Source: Pedobacter psychroterrae
Lineage (GTDB): Bacteria > Bacteroidota > Bacteroidia > Sphingobacteriales > Sphingobacteriaceae
Assembly: GCF_004331695.1 (NCBI RefSeq)
Contig: NZ_SJSL01000008.1
Location: 1-64,000 of the forward strand
DNA length: 64,000 nt
Reading direction: 5' to 3'
Under the pieces are notes generated by a model. It saw only the letters and a program-made list of their open reading frames with translations. It made no database searches and was not told the origin of the DNA. Position numbers and translations under genes: made by a program. Positions 33,829 to 44,119 of the stretch are shown one piece after another (positions within the stretch are counted from its first letter, which is position 1; each line of letters begins with the position of its first letter).

Positions 33829-34953
33829 ATGAATGTGAAGTATTTATTGCCGGTAATGATGTTGCTATGTGCCAGTGCAGGATGTGCGCAACAGATGACG
33901 TTGACTGATCGCATGGCAACAAAAGAGACAAAAGCACTATTTAAAAACCTACATAAACTGTCAGAAAAACATACCCTGTTTGGGCACCAGCATGCTACAG
34001 AATATGGAAAGGGCTGGTCCGGCGAGGCCAACCGCTCTGACGTAAAATCAGTAGTAGGTGATCACCCTGGGGTAATAGGGGTAGACATATCCGGTTTATC
34101 GGGACGGTCGCCGGCTGAAATAGCGAAAACAAAAGAGCAGCTGCGAAAAAATGTAACGGATACCTACAACAGGGGCGGTGTGACTACTGTAGCCTGGCAT
34201 TTTTCTAATCCGGTATCGGGTGGCGCGTTCTATTGGAAAGATTCCATTTCACTGCCCGCGGTAAAGTACATTATACCTGGAGGCGAAGCACATGGGAAAT
34301 ACAAGGCCATTCTGGATGATGTAGCCGGATGGGCAAAGAGCCTGAAAGGAAAAAATGGGGAACTGGTTCCGGTGATCTTCCGTCCTTTTCATGAATTTGA
34401 CGGCGATTGGTTCTGGTGGGGCCGTTCGCATTGCACAAGTGATGAATTTAAAGCATTGTGGAAATTTACGGTTTCATACCTGAGAGATACTGCCGGGGTG
34501 CATAATTTCATCTATGCCTTTTCTCCTGATAACATCTTTGACACGGAAGAAAAATATACGGAGCGCTATCCGGGCAATGAATGGGTAGACATGCTGGGGA
34601 TGGACAACTATGGCGATATGGGCAGGTACGGCAAATATAATCTGGATGCTGCGGTAAAGAAATTGCAGATTGTATCTGCATTTGCAGAAAAGAACAGGAA
34701 GCTGGCCGCCTTTACCGAAACAGGATTGGAGTCACTGGTCAATCCCAACTGGTGGAACGATGTGCTGCTCAAGGTAATGAAAAGCGGAAAGATAAAAATG
34801 AGCTATGTGCTCGTATGGCGCAATGACATCAGCAGCCCCACGCACTACTACGCCCCGTACCCCGGCCATCCAAACATACCCGACTTTAAGAAGTTCTACG
34901 ACGATCCCTATACGCTTTTTGAAAAGGACCTTAAAAACATTTATAAAGAATAA
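33829..34953 (+). CDS. Glycoside hydrolase family 26 beta-mannanase, second enzyme
   Basis: The 374-residue enzyme carries a signal ending at ASAGC (Cys19), followed by AQQMTLTD without an acidic export tag, so a periplasm-facing lipoprotein is likely. The acid/base is Glu189 (FRPFHEFDGDWFWWG) and the nucleophile is Glu297 (AFTETG). The FGHQHATEYG motif near residue 51 is typical of GH26 mannanases from Bacteroidota and Cellvibrio. It begins 12 bases after the first GH26 gene. Mannobiohydrolase or endo-mannanase activity cannot be separated from sequence alone. Confidence 0.92.
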   Translation: MNVKYLLPVMMLLCASAGCAQQMTLTDRMATKETKALFKNLHKLSEKHTLFGHQHATEYGKGWSGEANRSDVKSVVGDHPGVIGVDISGLSGRSPAEIAKTKEQLRKNVTDTYNRGGVTTVAWHFSNPVSGGAFYWKDSISLPAVKYIIPGGEAHGKYKAILDDVAGWAKSLKGKNGELVPVIFRPFHEFDGDWFWWGRSHCTSDEFKALWKFTVSYLRDTAGVHNFIYAFSPDNIFDTEEKYTERYPGNEWVDMLGMDNYGDMGRYGKYNLDAAVKKLQIVSAFAEKNRKLAAFTETGLESLVNPNWWNDVLLKVMKSGKIKMSYVLVWRNDISSPTHYYAPYPGHPNIPDFKKFYDDPYTLFEKDLKNIYKE

Positions 34954-35013
34954 CAGAGATGTGATAGCGGTAATTATTTTCGTAAATTGACCAACAGCAG
35001 CCAAATAGCAGGA

Positions 35014-38000
35014 ATGAAATCTAGATTGATCACAGGAGTTTGTATATGGATAGTGTGGCTATGCATTGGTCTGCCGGCTGCTGCCCAGTACAATCAATAC
35101 CAATTCTCCCATCTGGATATCAATAATGGCTTGCCACATAATCAGGTCAATTGCTTTTATAAGGATGTAAGGGGTTTTATCTGGCTGGGTACATTGTCGG
35201 GACTGGCACGCTATGACGGCTATAACTTTAAAATATACCGGCATAAGATCAAGGATAAATCTACTATAAGCGATAGTGATGTGCGCAGCATTACAGAAGG
35301 GCCGGATAATAAACTGTGGATAGAAACAAGGGCCGGAATGAATATTTATGATCCTGATACAGAGTTGTTTGATCACAATATACAGCCTGAGCTTAAAAAA
35401 TACGGCATACATGAAAGTGCTGTCAGGATGCTGAAAAAAGGAAAATCAGGTATATTCTGGTTTATCCCTACTGCAACTGGCGTATACCGGTATGACTCCG
35501 GGTCGAAAACTACGATCCGGATAGAACATGAGATCAGGCGTGACAACAGCATTGCGGCAAGTCCGGTAATAGACCTCTCTGAAGACCAGGCCGGTAATGT
35601 ATGGATGATCCATGCCGACGGAACGCTGGAGATGTTCAAAAAGAATACGGGCAACATTACCCAGAGAATAGATCTTTCCAGCAGGTTTTCTAACCGGGAA
35701 AGTGATGCCTACCGGATTTTTATAGACCGTCAGGGACTGATCTGGGTGTACGACATCTCTACCTCTACCGGGATCTATTATTTCGACCCGGTCAGAAATA
35801 TCCTAAAAAAGCTTAGCAGAAATTCAGATGTGGCCAGGCTTAATTCTGATATCGTGACCGGTATCATACAGGACAATAAAGACCGTATCTGGATCAGTAC
35901 GGATCACGGGGGCATCAACCTGGTAGACAAGAAGGATTTTAGTGTAAAATACATCCTGAACAATGAAGATGACAATAAAAGTCTGAGCCAGAATAACATT
36001 TCCAGTATCTACTACGATAACCTGGGGATCGTATGGATCGGTACTTTTAGAAAGGGGATCAGTTTTTATCATCCTGACATCATCAAATTTAACCTGATAA
36101 AGCATTCATCAGATCCAAGCAGTTTAATTTACAGTGATGTAAACCGGATGGTAGAAGATAAGCTGGGCAATATCTGGATAGGCACAAATGGAAGGGGGTT
36201 GGTTTATTACAACCGTGCCACCAATAAATTTAGCTCTTTCAGGCATGATCCCTCAAATCCCAACAGCCTGTCGCATGATGCCGTGGTTGCTATCTATATT
36301 GACCGGTTTGAAAAGCTGTGGATTGGTACTTATACCGGTGGTTTCGACTACCTGGACAATGGTAAGTTCACGCATTACAAATATGACGCCACCGATCCCG
36401 AAAGTTTGAGTGACAACAAAGTCTCCGATTTTTTGGAAGACTCATCCAACAGGTTCTGGATAGCTACCATGGGAGGCGGACTCAACCAGTTTGACAGGAA
36501 AACAAAGAAATTTAAGAGGTATAACCAGCATCAAAATCTGATCAGTTCAGATTATGTATTCAAGATCATAGAGGATTCGCATCAGAACATCTGGATAGGT
36601 ACATCCTATGGGATGAATGTAATGCCAAAGGGGAGCCAGAAGTTCATCAGGCTGATAAATGATGCTAACAACGACAACAGTCTGATCAATGACAATATCA
36701 ATAGTTTTATTGAAGACAGTAAAGGCTACCTGTGGATTGGTACCAGGGATGGGCTCAGTATTTATAATCCGGCCAAAAAAACCTTTCAGAACTACACGTT
36801 AGAGAATGGCTTGCCTGACAATAACATTATGGACATTCAGGAGGACAATCAGGGCGCATTTTGGGTGAGTACCTCTAACGGTCTGTCGAAGATCTCCGTG
36901 AGGTATGGCAATAAATTGCAATTAGTTTTCAAGAACTTTGATGAAAATGATGGCCTGCAAGGGCGGGAGTTTAACAGGATTGCTTCGATGAAGTTGCGCA
37001 GTGGTGAACTGGCATTCGGTGGGCCGGATGGGATCAACATCTTTCAGCCATCCTCAATTAAAACTAATTACCATGCATTTAAATTGTTTATCACCGATTT
37101 TCAGCTGTTTAATAAAAGCGTAACAGCCAATTCTGTGGTAGATGGCAGAACGATACTGGAGCAGTCGATCTTCGATACGAAGGACATTACCTTGAATCAC
37201 GACCAGAATGTGTTTACAATTGAATTCGCATCGCTGAATTATATCGGCCCCCATAAAGTAAAACACCAGTATATGCTGGAGGGATTCGATAAAACCTGGA
37301 TTTCTTCAGAACACAATGTCAGGAAAGCTACCTATACAAACCTTGATCCGGGCAAGTATATTTTTAAAGTCCGGGCTTCCAATGCAGAAGGGATTGTTCA
37401 GGCAGCGCCTGTGATCTTGCACATAACAGTTTTAAACCCCTGGTATACCTCTACATTAGCCTATATTATTTATGTGCTGATCATCGGCGGAGCGCTGTAT
37501 TATTTCAGACATAGAGGAATTCATAAATTGAAATCACAATTTGCGGCCGAGCAGGAAAAGAAGGAAGCGCAGCGGTTGATAGACAATGAAAGAATGGAAG
37601 TGATGCGGTACAGAGAACTGGATGCCATGAAGATCAAATTTCTCACCAATGTAAGCCATGAGTTCAGAACACCGCTTTCGCTAATACTGGCTCCTATAGA
37701 GAAGTTGCTGAAAGGGGTCAGCGACAACAACTTGAAGGAGCAGATTTCCCTGATACAAAAGAATGCAAAGCGGCTGCTGAACCTGGTAAACCAATTGCTG
37801 GATTTCAGAAAGATGGAACTGAAAGAGATTAAGTTGCAGAAGCGGCCAGGAGACATTATTGCCTTTAGCAGAGACATCACCTATTCTTTTAAGGATATTG
37901 CCGAGAAAAAAAATATCCAGCTTACTTTTAATGCTACTTACGAGAAGCTGAAGGTAAACTTTGACCATGATAAAATAGAGCGTATACTGTTTAACCTGCT

Positions 38001-39171
38001 GTCCAACAGCTTTAAGTTTACGATGGATAACGGGAAAGTAAATGTCTCGCTTGACTGTATCATGATAGACCAGTACATGGTAGAGATCAGGGTAAGGGAT
38101 ACAGGTATCGGCATCCCAAAAGAAAAGCAGGAGAAGATCTTTGAGAGTTTTTTTCAGAACGACATTCCTGATTCCATCATCAACCAGGGAAGCGGGATAG
38201 GCCTGGCCATCACCAAGGAATTTGTGAAGCTGCACGGTGGCGAGATTCACCTGGAAAGCGATGAGCATGTGGGCAGTTGCTTTACCATTCTATTGCCTTT
38301 TGAAGAACTGCGCAGTCAAAGCCAGTCGCCTGAAAATTTTGTCGATAACCTGATAGCAGATGAAGATGCATCTGCTCTACAGCAAGTTACTATTTCTTCA
38401 AAAAAGGCGACCGTGCTGCTTGTGGAAGATGATGTAGACCTGAGGTTCTACCTGAAGGACAACCTGAAAGAAGATTTTAACGTGATAGAGGCAGGGAATG
38501 GTAAGGATGGCTGGCAGAAAGCCCTGTTTTATCACCCAAGTATTGTGGTGAGTGACATCTCCATGCCGGAAATGTCAGGCATAGAACTCTGTAAAAAGAT
38601 TAAGGGTGATTCCAGGACTACGCAGATTCCGGTGATACTCTTGACCGCACTGACGGGTGAAGAGCAGGAACTGACGGGTTTGGAAACAGGGGCCAGTGAT
38701 TATATGACCAAGCCGTTTAGCTTTGAGATCCTCAATTCAAAGATCCGGAACATATTGGTGCAACAGGAATCGTACAGGAAGCTGTATCAGAAGCAGGTAG
38801 AAGTCCACCCGGTAACGGTACAGACAGAAAGTCCGGATGAGCAGTTTCTTCAGCATGTGCTTCAGGAGATAGAAAAGAACATAGACAACAGTAATTTTTC
38901 GGTGGATATGCTCAGCAACCTGATGCTGGTAAGCAGGGTAACGCTGTATAAGAGAATTGTGGCGCTGACAGGTAAAACACCATTGGAATTCATCAAATCA
39001 TATCGGTTAAAAAGAGCAGCTCAGCTGCTGGAACAGGGAAAGCTGACCGTATCCCAGATCTGTTATAAAGTCGGATTTAAGACTACCAAGAATTTTGTCA
39101 AGTCTTTTAAAGAAGAGTTTGATATACTCCCTTCAAAATACGCGGAAAACAAGGATACAGTGGAATTATAA
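35014..39171 (+). CDS. Hybrid two-component system regulator (HTCS) of the mannan locus
   Basis: From ATG 35014 the product has 1385 residues and is a one-protein signalling system. After a signal peptide (ending near PAAAQ) come many two-component-regulator propeller repeats (about 30-720, with recurring WIGT and L-x-x-YN patterns), a Y_Y_Y domain (about 740-800), and a transmembrane helix (about 810-832). The cytoplasmic part has a HisKA with His882 (NVSHEFRTPL), an HATPase with DTGIGIP and GSGIGLAI, a receiver with Asp1181 (SDISMPEMSG), and an AraC-type helix-turn-helix at the end (about 1290-1385). It should sense mannan oligosaccharides in the periplasm and activate the adjacent genes. 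Confidence 0.95.
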   Translation: MKSRLITGVCIWIVWLCIGLPAAAQYNQYQFSHLDINNGLPHNQVNCFYKDVRGFIWLGTLSGLARYDGYNFKIYRHKIKDKSTISDSDVRSITEGPDNKLWIETRAGMNIYDPDTELFDHNIQPELKKYGIHESAVRMLKKGKSGIFWFIPTATGVYRYDSGSKTTIRIEHEIRRDNSIAASPVIDLSEDQAGNVWMIHADGTLEMFKKNTGNITQRIDLSSRFSNRESDAYRIFIDRQGLIWVYDISTSTGIYYFDPVRNILKKLSRNSDVARLNSDIVTGIIQDNKDRIWISTDHGGINLVDKKDFSVKYILNNEDDNKSLSQNNISSIYYDNLGIVWIGTFRKGISFYHPDIIKFNLIKHSSDPSSLIYSDVNRMVEDKLGNIWIGTNGRGLVYYNRATNKFSSFRHDPSNPNSLSHDAVVAIYIDRFEKLWIGTYTGGFDYLDNGKFTHYKYDATDPESLSDNKVSDFLEDSSNRFWIATMGGGLNQFDRKTKKFKRYNQHQNLISSDYVFKIIEDSHQNIWIGTSYGMNVMPKGSQKFIRLINDANNDNSLINDNINSFIEDSKGYLWIGTRDGLSIYNPAKKTFQNYTLENGLPDNNIMDIQEDNQGAFWVSTSNGLSKISVRYGNKLQLVFKNFDENDGLQGREFNRIASMKLRSGELAFGGPDGINIFQPSSIKTNYHAFKLFITDFQLFNKSVTANSVVDGRTILEQSIFDTKDITLNHDQNVFTIEFASLNYIGPHKVKHQYMLEGFDKTWISSEHNVRKATYTNLDPGKYIFKVRASNAEGIVQAAPVILHITVLNPWYTSTLAYIIYVLIIGGALYYFRHRGIHKLKSQFAAEQEKKEAQRLIDNERMEVMRYRELDAMKIKFLTNVSHEFRTPLSLILAPIEKLLKGVSDNNLKEQISLIQKNAKRLLNLVNQLLDFRKMELKEIKLQKRPGDIIAFSRDITYSFKDIAEKKNIQLTFNATYEKLKVNFDHDKIERILFNLLSNSFKFTMDNGKVNVSLDCIMIDQYMVEIRVRDTGIGIPKEKQEKIFESFFQNDIPDSIINQGSGIGLAITKEFVKLHGGEIHLESDEHVGSCFTILLPFEELRSQSQSPENFVDNLIADEDASALQQVTISSKKATVLLVEDDVDLRFYLKDNLKEDFNVIEAGNGKDGWQKALFYHPSIVVSDISMPEMSGIELCKKIKGDSRTTQIPVILLTALTGEEQELTGLETGASDYMTKPFSFEILNSKIRNILVQQESYRKLYQKQVEVHPVTVQTESPDEQFLQHVLQEIEKNIDNSNFSVDMLSNLMLVSRVTLYKRIVALTGKTPLEFIKSYRLKRAAQLLEQGKLTVSQICYKVGFKTTKNFVKSFKEEFDILPSKYAENKDTVEL

Positions 39172-39302
39172 GCCTTTTTTATAAGGGTTAACATTTGAGC
39201 CCCCCTTTTTTAGCAATCCGATAGTCCTATTTTTCTAGTTTTATATTCCATAAACCCATCCCTTGGGTTTGTCAACAACCTAACCAAATATGACAAGCAA
39301 AA

Positions 39303-42300
39303 ATGAAAACGACAAGAACGAGCGCTAATGAATTGATTTTAATTCTATTCATGATTTTTATGCTATTCGGGATTTCCAGTTCCGTCTATGCACAAAGCAC
39401 TGAACAAAGAATTGTGACCGGAGTTGTAGCCGATGAAAGCGGGACAACCCTGCCCGGTGCAGCAGTATCGGTGAAAGGAACTAAAACTGCCGCATTGACC
39501 AATGCAGAAGGTAAGTACTCCATTATGGTTTCCTCCAATGCCAGTGTGCTGGTATTTTCCTATGTAGGGATGACTCCGCGGGAGATTACGGTGGGCAGTA
39601 AAGATGTGGTCAATGCCGACCTTGTTTCTTCTACTTCCACATTGTCTGATGTAGTAGTAATAGGCTACGGTACGCTGCGGAAATCTGAACTGACCTCTTC
39701 CATTTCTTCGGTATCTCAAAAAGACCTGAAGAATTTGCCGGTAGCAGGTATAGATCAGGCCCTTCAGGGGAAAGTAGCAGGGGTCACGATCGCCAACAAT
39801 GGCGGTCAGCCCGGAGGCGGTGTTTCGGTACGGATCAGGGGACTGACCAAAGTAGGCGACAACAATGAACCTCTATACGTAATAGACGGGGTGCCGATGG
39901 GCGCCAAAAGCACTTCCCTTGAACAGAATTTTCTAGGTGGCGGATCAGGTCAGACGGGACAGAGTGTACTGGCTACGCTGAATCCGGCAGATATAGAAAC
40001 AATAGATATCTTAAAAGATGCTTCTGCCCAGGCCATTTATGGAGCAAGGGGAGCAAACGGCGTGGTATTGATCAATACCAAACGCGGCAGGGCCAACCAG
40101 GGTAAGATCTCTTATGATTCTTATGTGGGGATGGCCGAGATCCCCAAAAAGCTTTCTGTCATGAACCTTCGTCAGAATGCGGAATACATGAATTCGCTGG
40201 TAGGGGAAATCAGGGCAGTACCTGGAAGCGGACTGGACAGCATTGGCGAGTTCAGGGACCCTTCTTTGCTGGGCACAGGAACAGACTGGCAGGATGAGAT
40301 TTATCGCAGAGGATTTACGCAGAGCCATCAGCTGGCATTTTCGGGAGGATCTGAAAAAACGCAGTTCTACTTTTCCGGAGGATACCTTGAACAGGAAGGA
40401 ACGCTCATCAAAACAGGGTTTGAGCGGGTTACTTTGCGCGCCAATGTAGACCATCAGGCTACGAAATGGCTCAAAACAGGGATTACTACCAGTTTGTCCA
40501 GAAGCGATCAGCAGATAGGACTTTCAGACGGCTTTGATGCTGTAACAAGTACGGTGCTGTATAATAGTCCCGCTACTCCTGTTAGAGATATCAACGGCAA
40601 TTTCATTTCTCAAAATGTAATTGGCGGCAGTACGTTTGGTAATCCAAATAACCCGGTGGCACTGGCCAGCCTGCGCGATGTGACCAACCAGACCTCTAAA
40701 GTTTTTGGAACTGTGTATGCAGATATCAACATTATTGACGGACTGGTACTGAGGTCGGAGGGTAACTTTGATTTTAGCTTGAGCAGTGATAAGGCATTCC
40801 AGCCATTTGTACAAAATGAAACAACCAATGCAATCATCCTGAGTCCATCAAGATTAAGGGAGCAAAGAAATAACAGCCTTTACTGGGCCCTGAAGAATTA
40901 TGCCAGTTACAACAAAACTTTTAGCAAACACAATATAGGTGCTACGCTGGGGCATGAGGCGCAACGGTCTAAATACGATTACATCAATGCCAACAGGAAT
41001 GACCTGGTACTAAACCTGCCGAGCTTAAATGCCGGTGATGCAGGGCTGACCCAGGGAATAGGAGCAGGAGCAGGCGTATGGAGCATGGAATCTGTATTTG
41101 CCAGGTTGAACTATACCTATGACAACCGCTATGCGATCAGCGGAACAGTAAGGCGTGATGGATCGTCCACCTTTGGGGATGGACAAAAATGGGGAACATT
41201 CCCTGCGGTATCGGCCTCATGGACTGTAAGTAATGAATCGTTCTTGAAAGACAATAAGTACCTGAATTATTTAAAATTCAGAGCAGGATATGGAGAAGTA
41301 GGCGGACAGGATGCTGGTGGCGCCAACTTGTATTCGGCCAATATTACACTGTTTGGTACTGCACCTTTTGGTGCAGGCGGACTGCCATCTAACGTGGCCA
41401 ATCCGTTTATTACCTGGGAATCGATCGTGACTTATAACGGAGGCGTGGATGTCACGACGTGGAATAAGAAACTGGAATTCAGCCTGGATGTGTATAAAAA
41501 AGTAACAACAGATATGTTGCTGGCCACACAGGTAGAAGCCTTCTCCGGACTTGGTACGGCATGGAATGACATCCAAACACCAAGAACCAACGACGGGAAG
41601 ATGACCAATACCGGTTTTGATATAGGGCTGACTTCTTACAACATACAGAAGAACGATTTTAGCTGGAAAACGAACATTGTATTCAGCAGGTATAAAAACG
41701 TACTGAATAGTATGAACAAGCCTGAAGCGACCATTACAGGGATGTTTGATGAGTATGGCACCAAATCATTGGTTACACTTTCCCAGCAGGGACGTCCTTT
41801 TGGGGCATTCTATGGTTATGTAACTGATGGACTGTTTAGGTCACAGGAAGAGCTGAACAATGGCGTTGATTATGGTCTGTCTATAGCTCCGGGAAGTTTA
41901 TGGCTGGGTGATGTTAGGTTTAAAGACCTGAATGGCGACAATGTAGTAAATGATCAGGACGTTACCGTGATCGGTAATCCCAACCCTGATTTTACGTATG
42001 GGTTTACCAATACTTTCAGCTGGAAAGGAATAGATTTATCTGTGTTCCTGTATGGCAGTCAGGGAGGAAATATCTTCAATTACAGCCGCAGGCAGACTGA
42101 ATCGCTCAGTTCAGCTTACAACAATCAGTTGACCACTGTGCTGAACAGGTACAGTGCCAACAATCCGGACGGGGACATGCCGCGTTACAACCAATGGCAT
42201 AATAACAATAGCAGGATCTCTGACCGCTATATAGAAGATGCTTCTTACCTGAGGATACAGAATGTGGCACTAGGCTTTAGTCTGCCGAAATCCCTGATCA

Positions 42301-42485
42301 ATAAGGTGAAGGTGAACAATGCAAGGTTCTATCTTTCTGTGCAGAACCTGTACACATTTACCAATTATTCAGGTTACGATCCGGAGCTGGGTGCGATGAA
42401 CAACAATGTCCGGTTCATGAATATTGACAATGGACATTATCCGGTTCCGAGAACATTTACGCTGGGCACTAACATCGAATTCTAA
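39303..42485 (+). CDS. SusC/RagA-family TonB-linked outer-membrane transporter
   Basis: The 1060-residue protein has a signal peptide (ending VYAQ near 30) and a carboxypeptidase-D regulatory-like domain (about 36-115, VVADESGTTLPGAAVSVKGT region). A TonB plug (about 120-240, with SSISSVSQKDL and ARGANGVVLINTKRG) and a large beta-barrel end in TLGTNIEF. It imports oligosaccharides together with the SusD lipoprotein encoded 18 bases downstream. It is the first gene after the HTCS and lies behind a 131-base spacer, where HTCS-dependent control is likely. No STN domain is present, which fits regulation by an HTCS rather than FecR/ECF. Confidence 0.97.
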   Translation: MKTTRTSANELILILFMIFMLFGISSSVYAQSTEQRIVTGVVADESGTTLPGAAVSVKGTKTAALTNAEGKYSIMVSSNASVLVFSYVGMTPREITVGSKDVVNADLVSSTSTLSDVVVIGYGTLRKSELTSSISSVSQKDLKNLPVAGIDQALQGKVAGVTIANNGGQPGGGVSVRIRGLTKVGDNNEPLYVIDGVPMGAKSTSLEQNFLGGGSGQTGQSVLATLNPADIETIDILKDASAQAIYGARGANGVVLINTKRGRANQGKISYDSYVGMAEIPKKLSVMNLRQNAEYMNSLVGEIRAVPGSGLDSIGEFRDPSLLGTGTDWQDEIYRRGFTQSHQLAFSGGSEKTQFYFSGGYLEQEGTLIKTGFERVTLRANVDHQATKWLKTGITTSLSRSDQQIGLSDGFDAVTSTVLYNSPATPVRDINGNFISQNVIGGSTFGNPNNPVALASLRDVTNQTSKVFGTVYADINIIDGLVLRSEGNFDFSLSSDKAFQPFVQNETTNAIILSPSRLREQRNNSLYWALKNYASYNKTFSKHNIGATLGHEAQRSKYDYINANRNDLVLNLPSLNAGDAGLTQGIGAGAGVWSMESVFARLNYTYDNRYAISGTVRRDGSSTFGDGQKWGTFPAVSASWTVSNESFLKDNKYLNYLKFRAGYGEVGGQDAGGANLYSANITLFGTAPFGAGGLPSNVANPFITWESIVTYNGGVDVTTWNKKLEFSLDVYKKVTTDMLLATQVEAFSGLGTAWNDIQTPRTNDGKMTNTGFDIGLTSYNIQKNDFSWKTNIVFSRYKNVLNSMNKPEATITGMFDEYGTKSLVTLSQQGRPFGAFYGYVTDGLFRSQEELNNGVDYGLSIAPGSLWLGDVRFKDLNGDNVVNDQDVTVIGNPNPDFTYGFTNTFSWKGIDLSVFLYGSQGGNIFNYSRRQTESLSSAYNNQLTTVLNRYSANNPDGDMPRYNQWHNNNSRISDRYIEDASYLRIQNVALGFSLPKSLINKVKVNNARFYLSVQNLYTFTNYSGYDPELGAMNNNVRFMNIDNGHYPVPRTFTLGTNIEF

Positions 42486-42503
42486 CCTATTAAAACCAAG
42501 GAA

Positions 42504-44102
42504 ATGAAAACCAATTTTACAATCATATTTTTCGCAGCAGCATTACTGGCGGTGTCCTGTAAAAAAAGCTTTTTGGACAACCCCTCTGAAACGGGGCCGA
42601 CCACGGAAAACTATTATACCAATGCAGCCCAGGTAAACGGGGCGACGGGACTGCTGTACAACTCTGTATGGAACGACTGGTCTGACAAGGCCTTTATCTC
42701 TGTAGGAGATGTACTGGGCGGAACAGTAACTGGTGTGCAGGGCAATGCGCAGTACAATTCATTTTATAACTTCAATATCCAGAGTACCGATGGTTTGGTA
42801 ATGGATACCTGGAAGTCCTGCTATAAGGCGGCGGGACAAGCTTCGGTATTGATCCATACTTTTGAAGACAAAAAAGCAACGGTATCCGACCCGGCTTTTC
42901 TGGATGTAGGGATTGCGGAAGCTAAGTTTATCCGCGGATTTGCCTATTTCTATATTGGCCGTGCTTTTGGTGATGCGCCTATAGTAGACAATCCGGTGAA
43001 CCTGACAAAAGCAGGAACACCACAGACCCCTAAATACCTGCAGAAGGACGTGCTTCGCTTTGCGATAGAAGACCTGAAATTTGCAGAAGAAAACCTGCCG
43101 GAGATCGCTGCACAGGATGGCCGCGTAACCAGGTATTCGGCAAAAGGCATGCTGGCCAAGGTATATCTTTATCTGAAAGACTATGAAAACGCAAAGTTGA
43201 AAGCCAAAGAGGTAATGGATTATGCTACTTCAACCAACAGAATAGGCCTCAACCCTGATTATCAGGGTATGTTTACCTCTTCTGATATTGCCAATAAAAA
43301 CAATAAAGAGATGCTGTTTTCTTTGAGATGGCTGGCCTCAATGGGCTGGAACGGTGGGAACAGGTACATGCTGTATGTGGGGCCGCAACCTCTGTTAAAA
43401 CCTAAACCGACGGGTGGCAATGGCTATTCGGCGGTTGTTCCTTCTTTTGATATGCTGAATGCAGCTACAGGATATGCTATCGGCGATTTAAGAAGAGGCT
43501 GGTCTGTCATGCAGCAGGGATTTCATAAGGCGGACTGGGTAAACGAAAACTTTCCTAATGGCTTTACTTATGATACCACAGGCGCGACCAGCGATTTTAA
43601 GATCCAGACAGGTACGCGGTCTAACATTCAGAAATATGTAGTTGGGGCAAACAGGAGCTCTGAACTGGTAACGCCAGACAGTCACACCAGTATGTCTACT
43701 TATATACTTCGCTACGCAGATGTATTGCTGATCTATGCAGAGTCAGTTTTGGCGGGTGGCGGTGCTACAAGTGATGCTTCAGCCCTTAGTGCCTTCAATG
43801 CCGTACACAACCGCGGGGGATTGGTGAGCCTGACCAGCATTACACTCGACAATATTTTGCATGAGCGTAAGGTAGAGTTCGCCTTTGAAGGCGATTATTG
43901 GTTTGACATACAAAGACAGGGATTTGCAAAAGCACAACAGATGATAGCCGCACAGGAGCGTGGTACAGTAGGCGGAAATGGTCAGCTGACCAGCTTTAAG
44001 GCCGCGCTTACTTCGGCAAAACAACTTTTTCTGCCGGTGCCTCAGCCCGAAACAGTCATCAATCCTTTGTTGCTGGAACCTGCGGTAGCTTATTATAAAT
44101 AG
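42504..44102 (+). CDS. SusD/RagB-family glycan-binding lipoprotein
   Basis: The 532-residue lipoprotein has its lipidated Cys in LLAVSC, followed by KKSFLDNPSE as in most SusD proteins. Tetratricopeptide-like helices and the conserved (Y/F)FIGRAFGDAPIVDNPV and RYSAKGMLAKVYLYLKDY patterns are visible (near 150 and 210). The C-terminal ERKVEFAFEGDYWFDIQR block is a family hallmark. SusD caps the SusC barrel and captures glycan. It follows susC by 18 bases. Confidence 0.96.
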   Translation: MKTNFTIIFFAAALLAVSCKKSFLDNPSETGPTTENYYTNAAQVNGATGLLYNSVWNDWSDKAFISVGDVLGGTVTGVQGNAQYNSFYNFNIQSTDGLVMDTWKSCYKAAGQASVLIHTFEDKKATVSDPAFLDVGIAEAKFIRGFAYFYIGRAFGDAPIVDNPVNLTKAGTPQTPKYLQKDVLRFAIEDLKFAEENLPEIAAQDGRVTRYSAKGMLAKVYLYLKDYENAKLKAKEVMDYATSTNRIGLNPDYQGMFTSSDIANKNNKEMLFSLRWLASMGWNGGNRYMLYVGPQPLLKPKPTGGNGYSAVVPSFDMLNAATGYAIGDLRRGWSVMQQGFHKADWVNENFPNGFTYDTTGATSDFKIQTGTRSNIQKYVVGANRSSELVTPDSHTSMSTYILRYADVLLIYAESVLAGGGATSDASALSAFNAVHNRGGLVSLTSITLDNILHERKVEFAFEGDYWFDIQRQGFAKAQQMIAAQERGTVGGNGQLTSFKAALTSAKQLFLPVPQPETVINPLLLEPAVAYYK

Positions 44103-44119
44103 AAAGACATTTAAATTAA

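Noticed and set aside
37681..38268. 195-codon minus-strand open frame inside the HTCS gene
   Set aside because: It lies opposite the histidine kinase region, which has clear motifs; the antisense product has no recognisable features.
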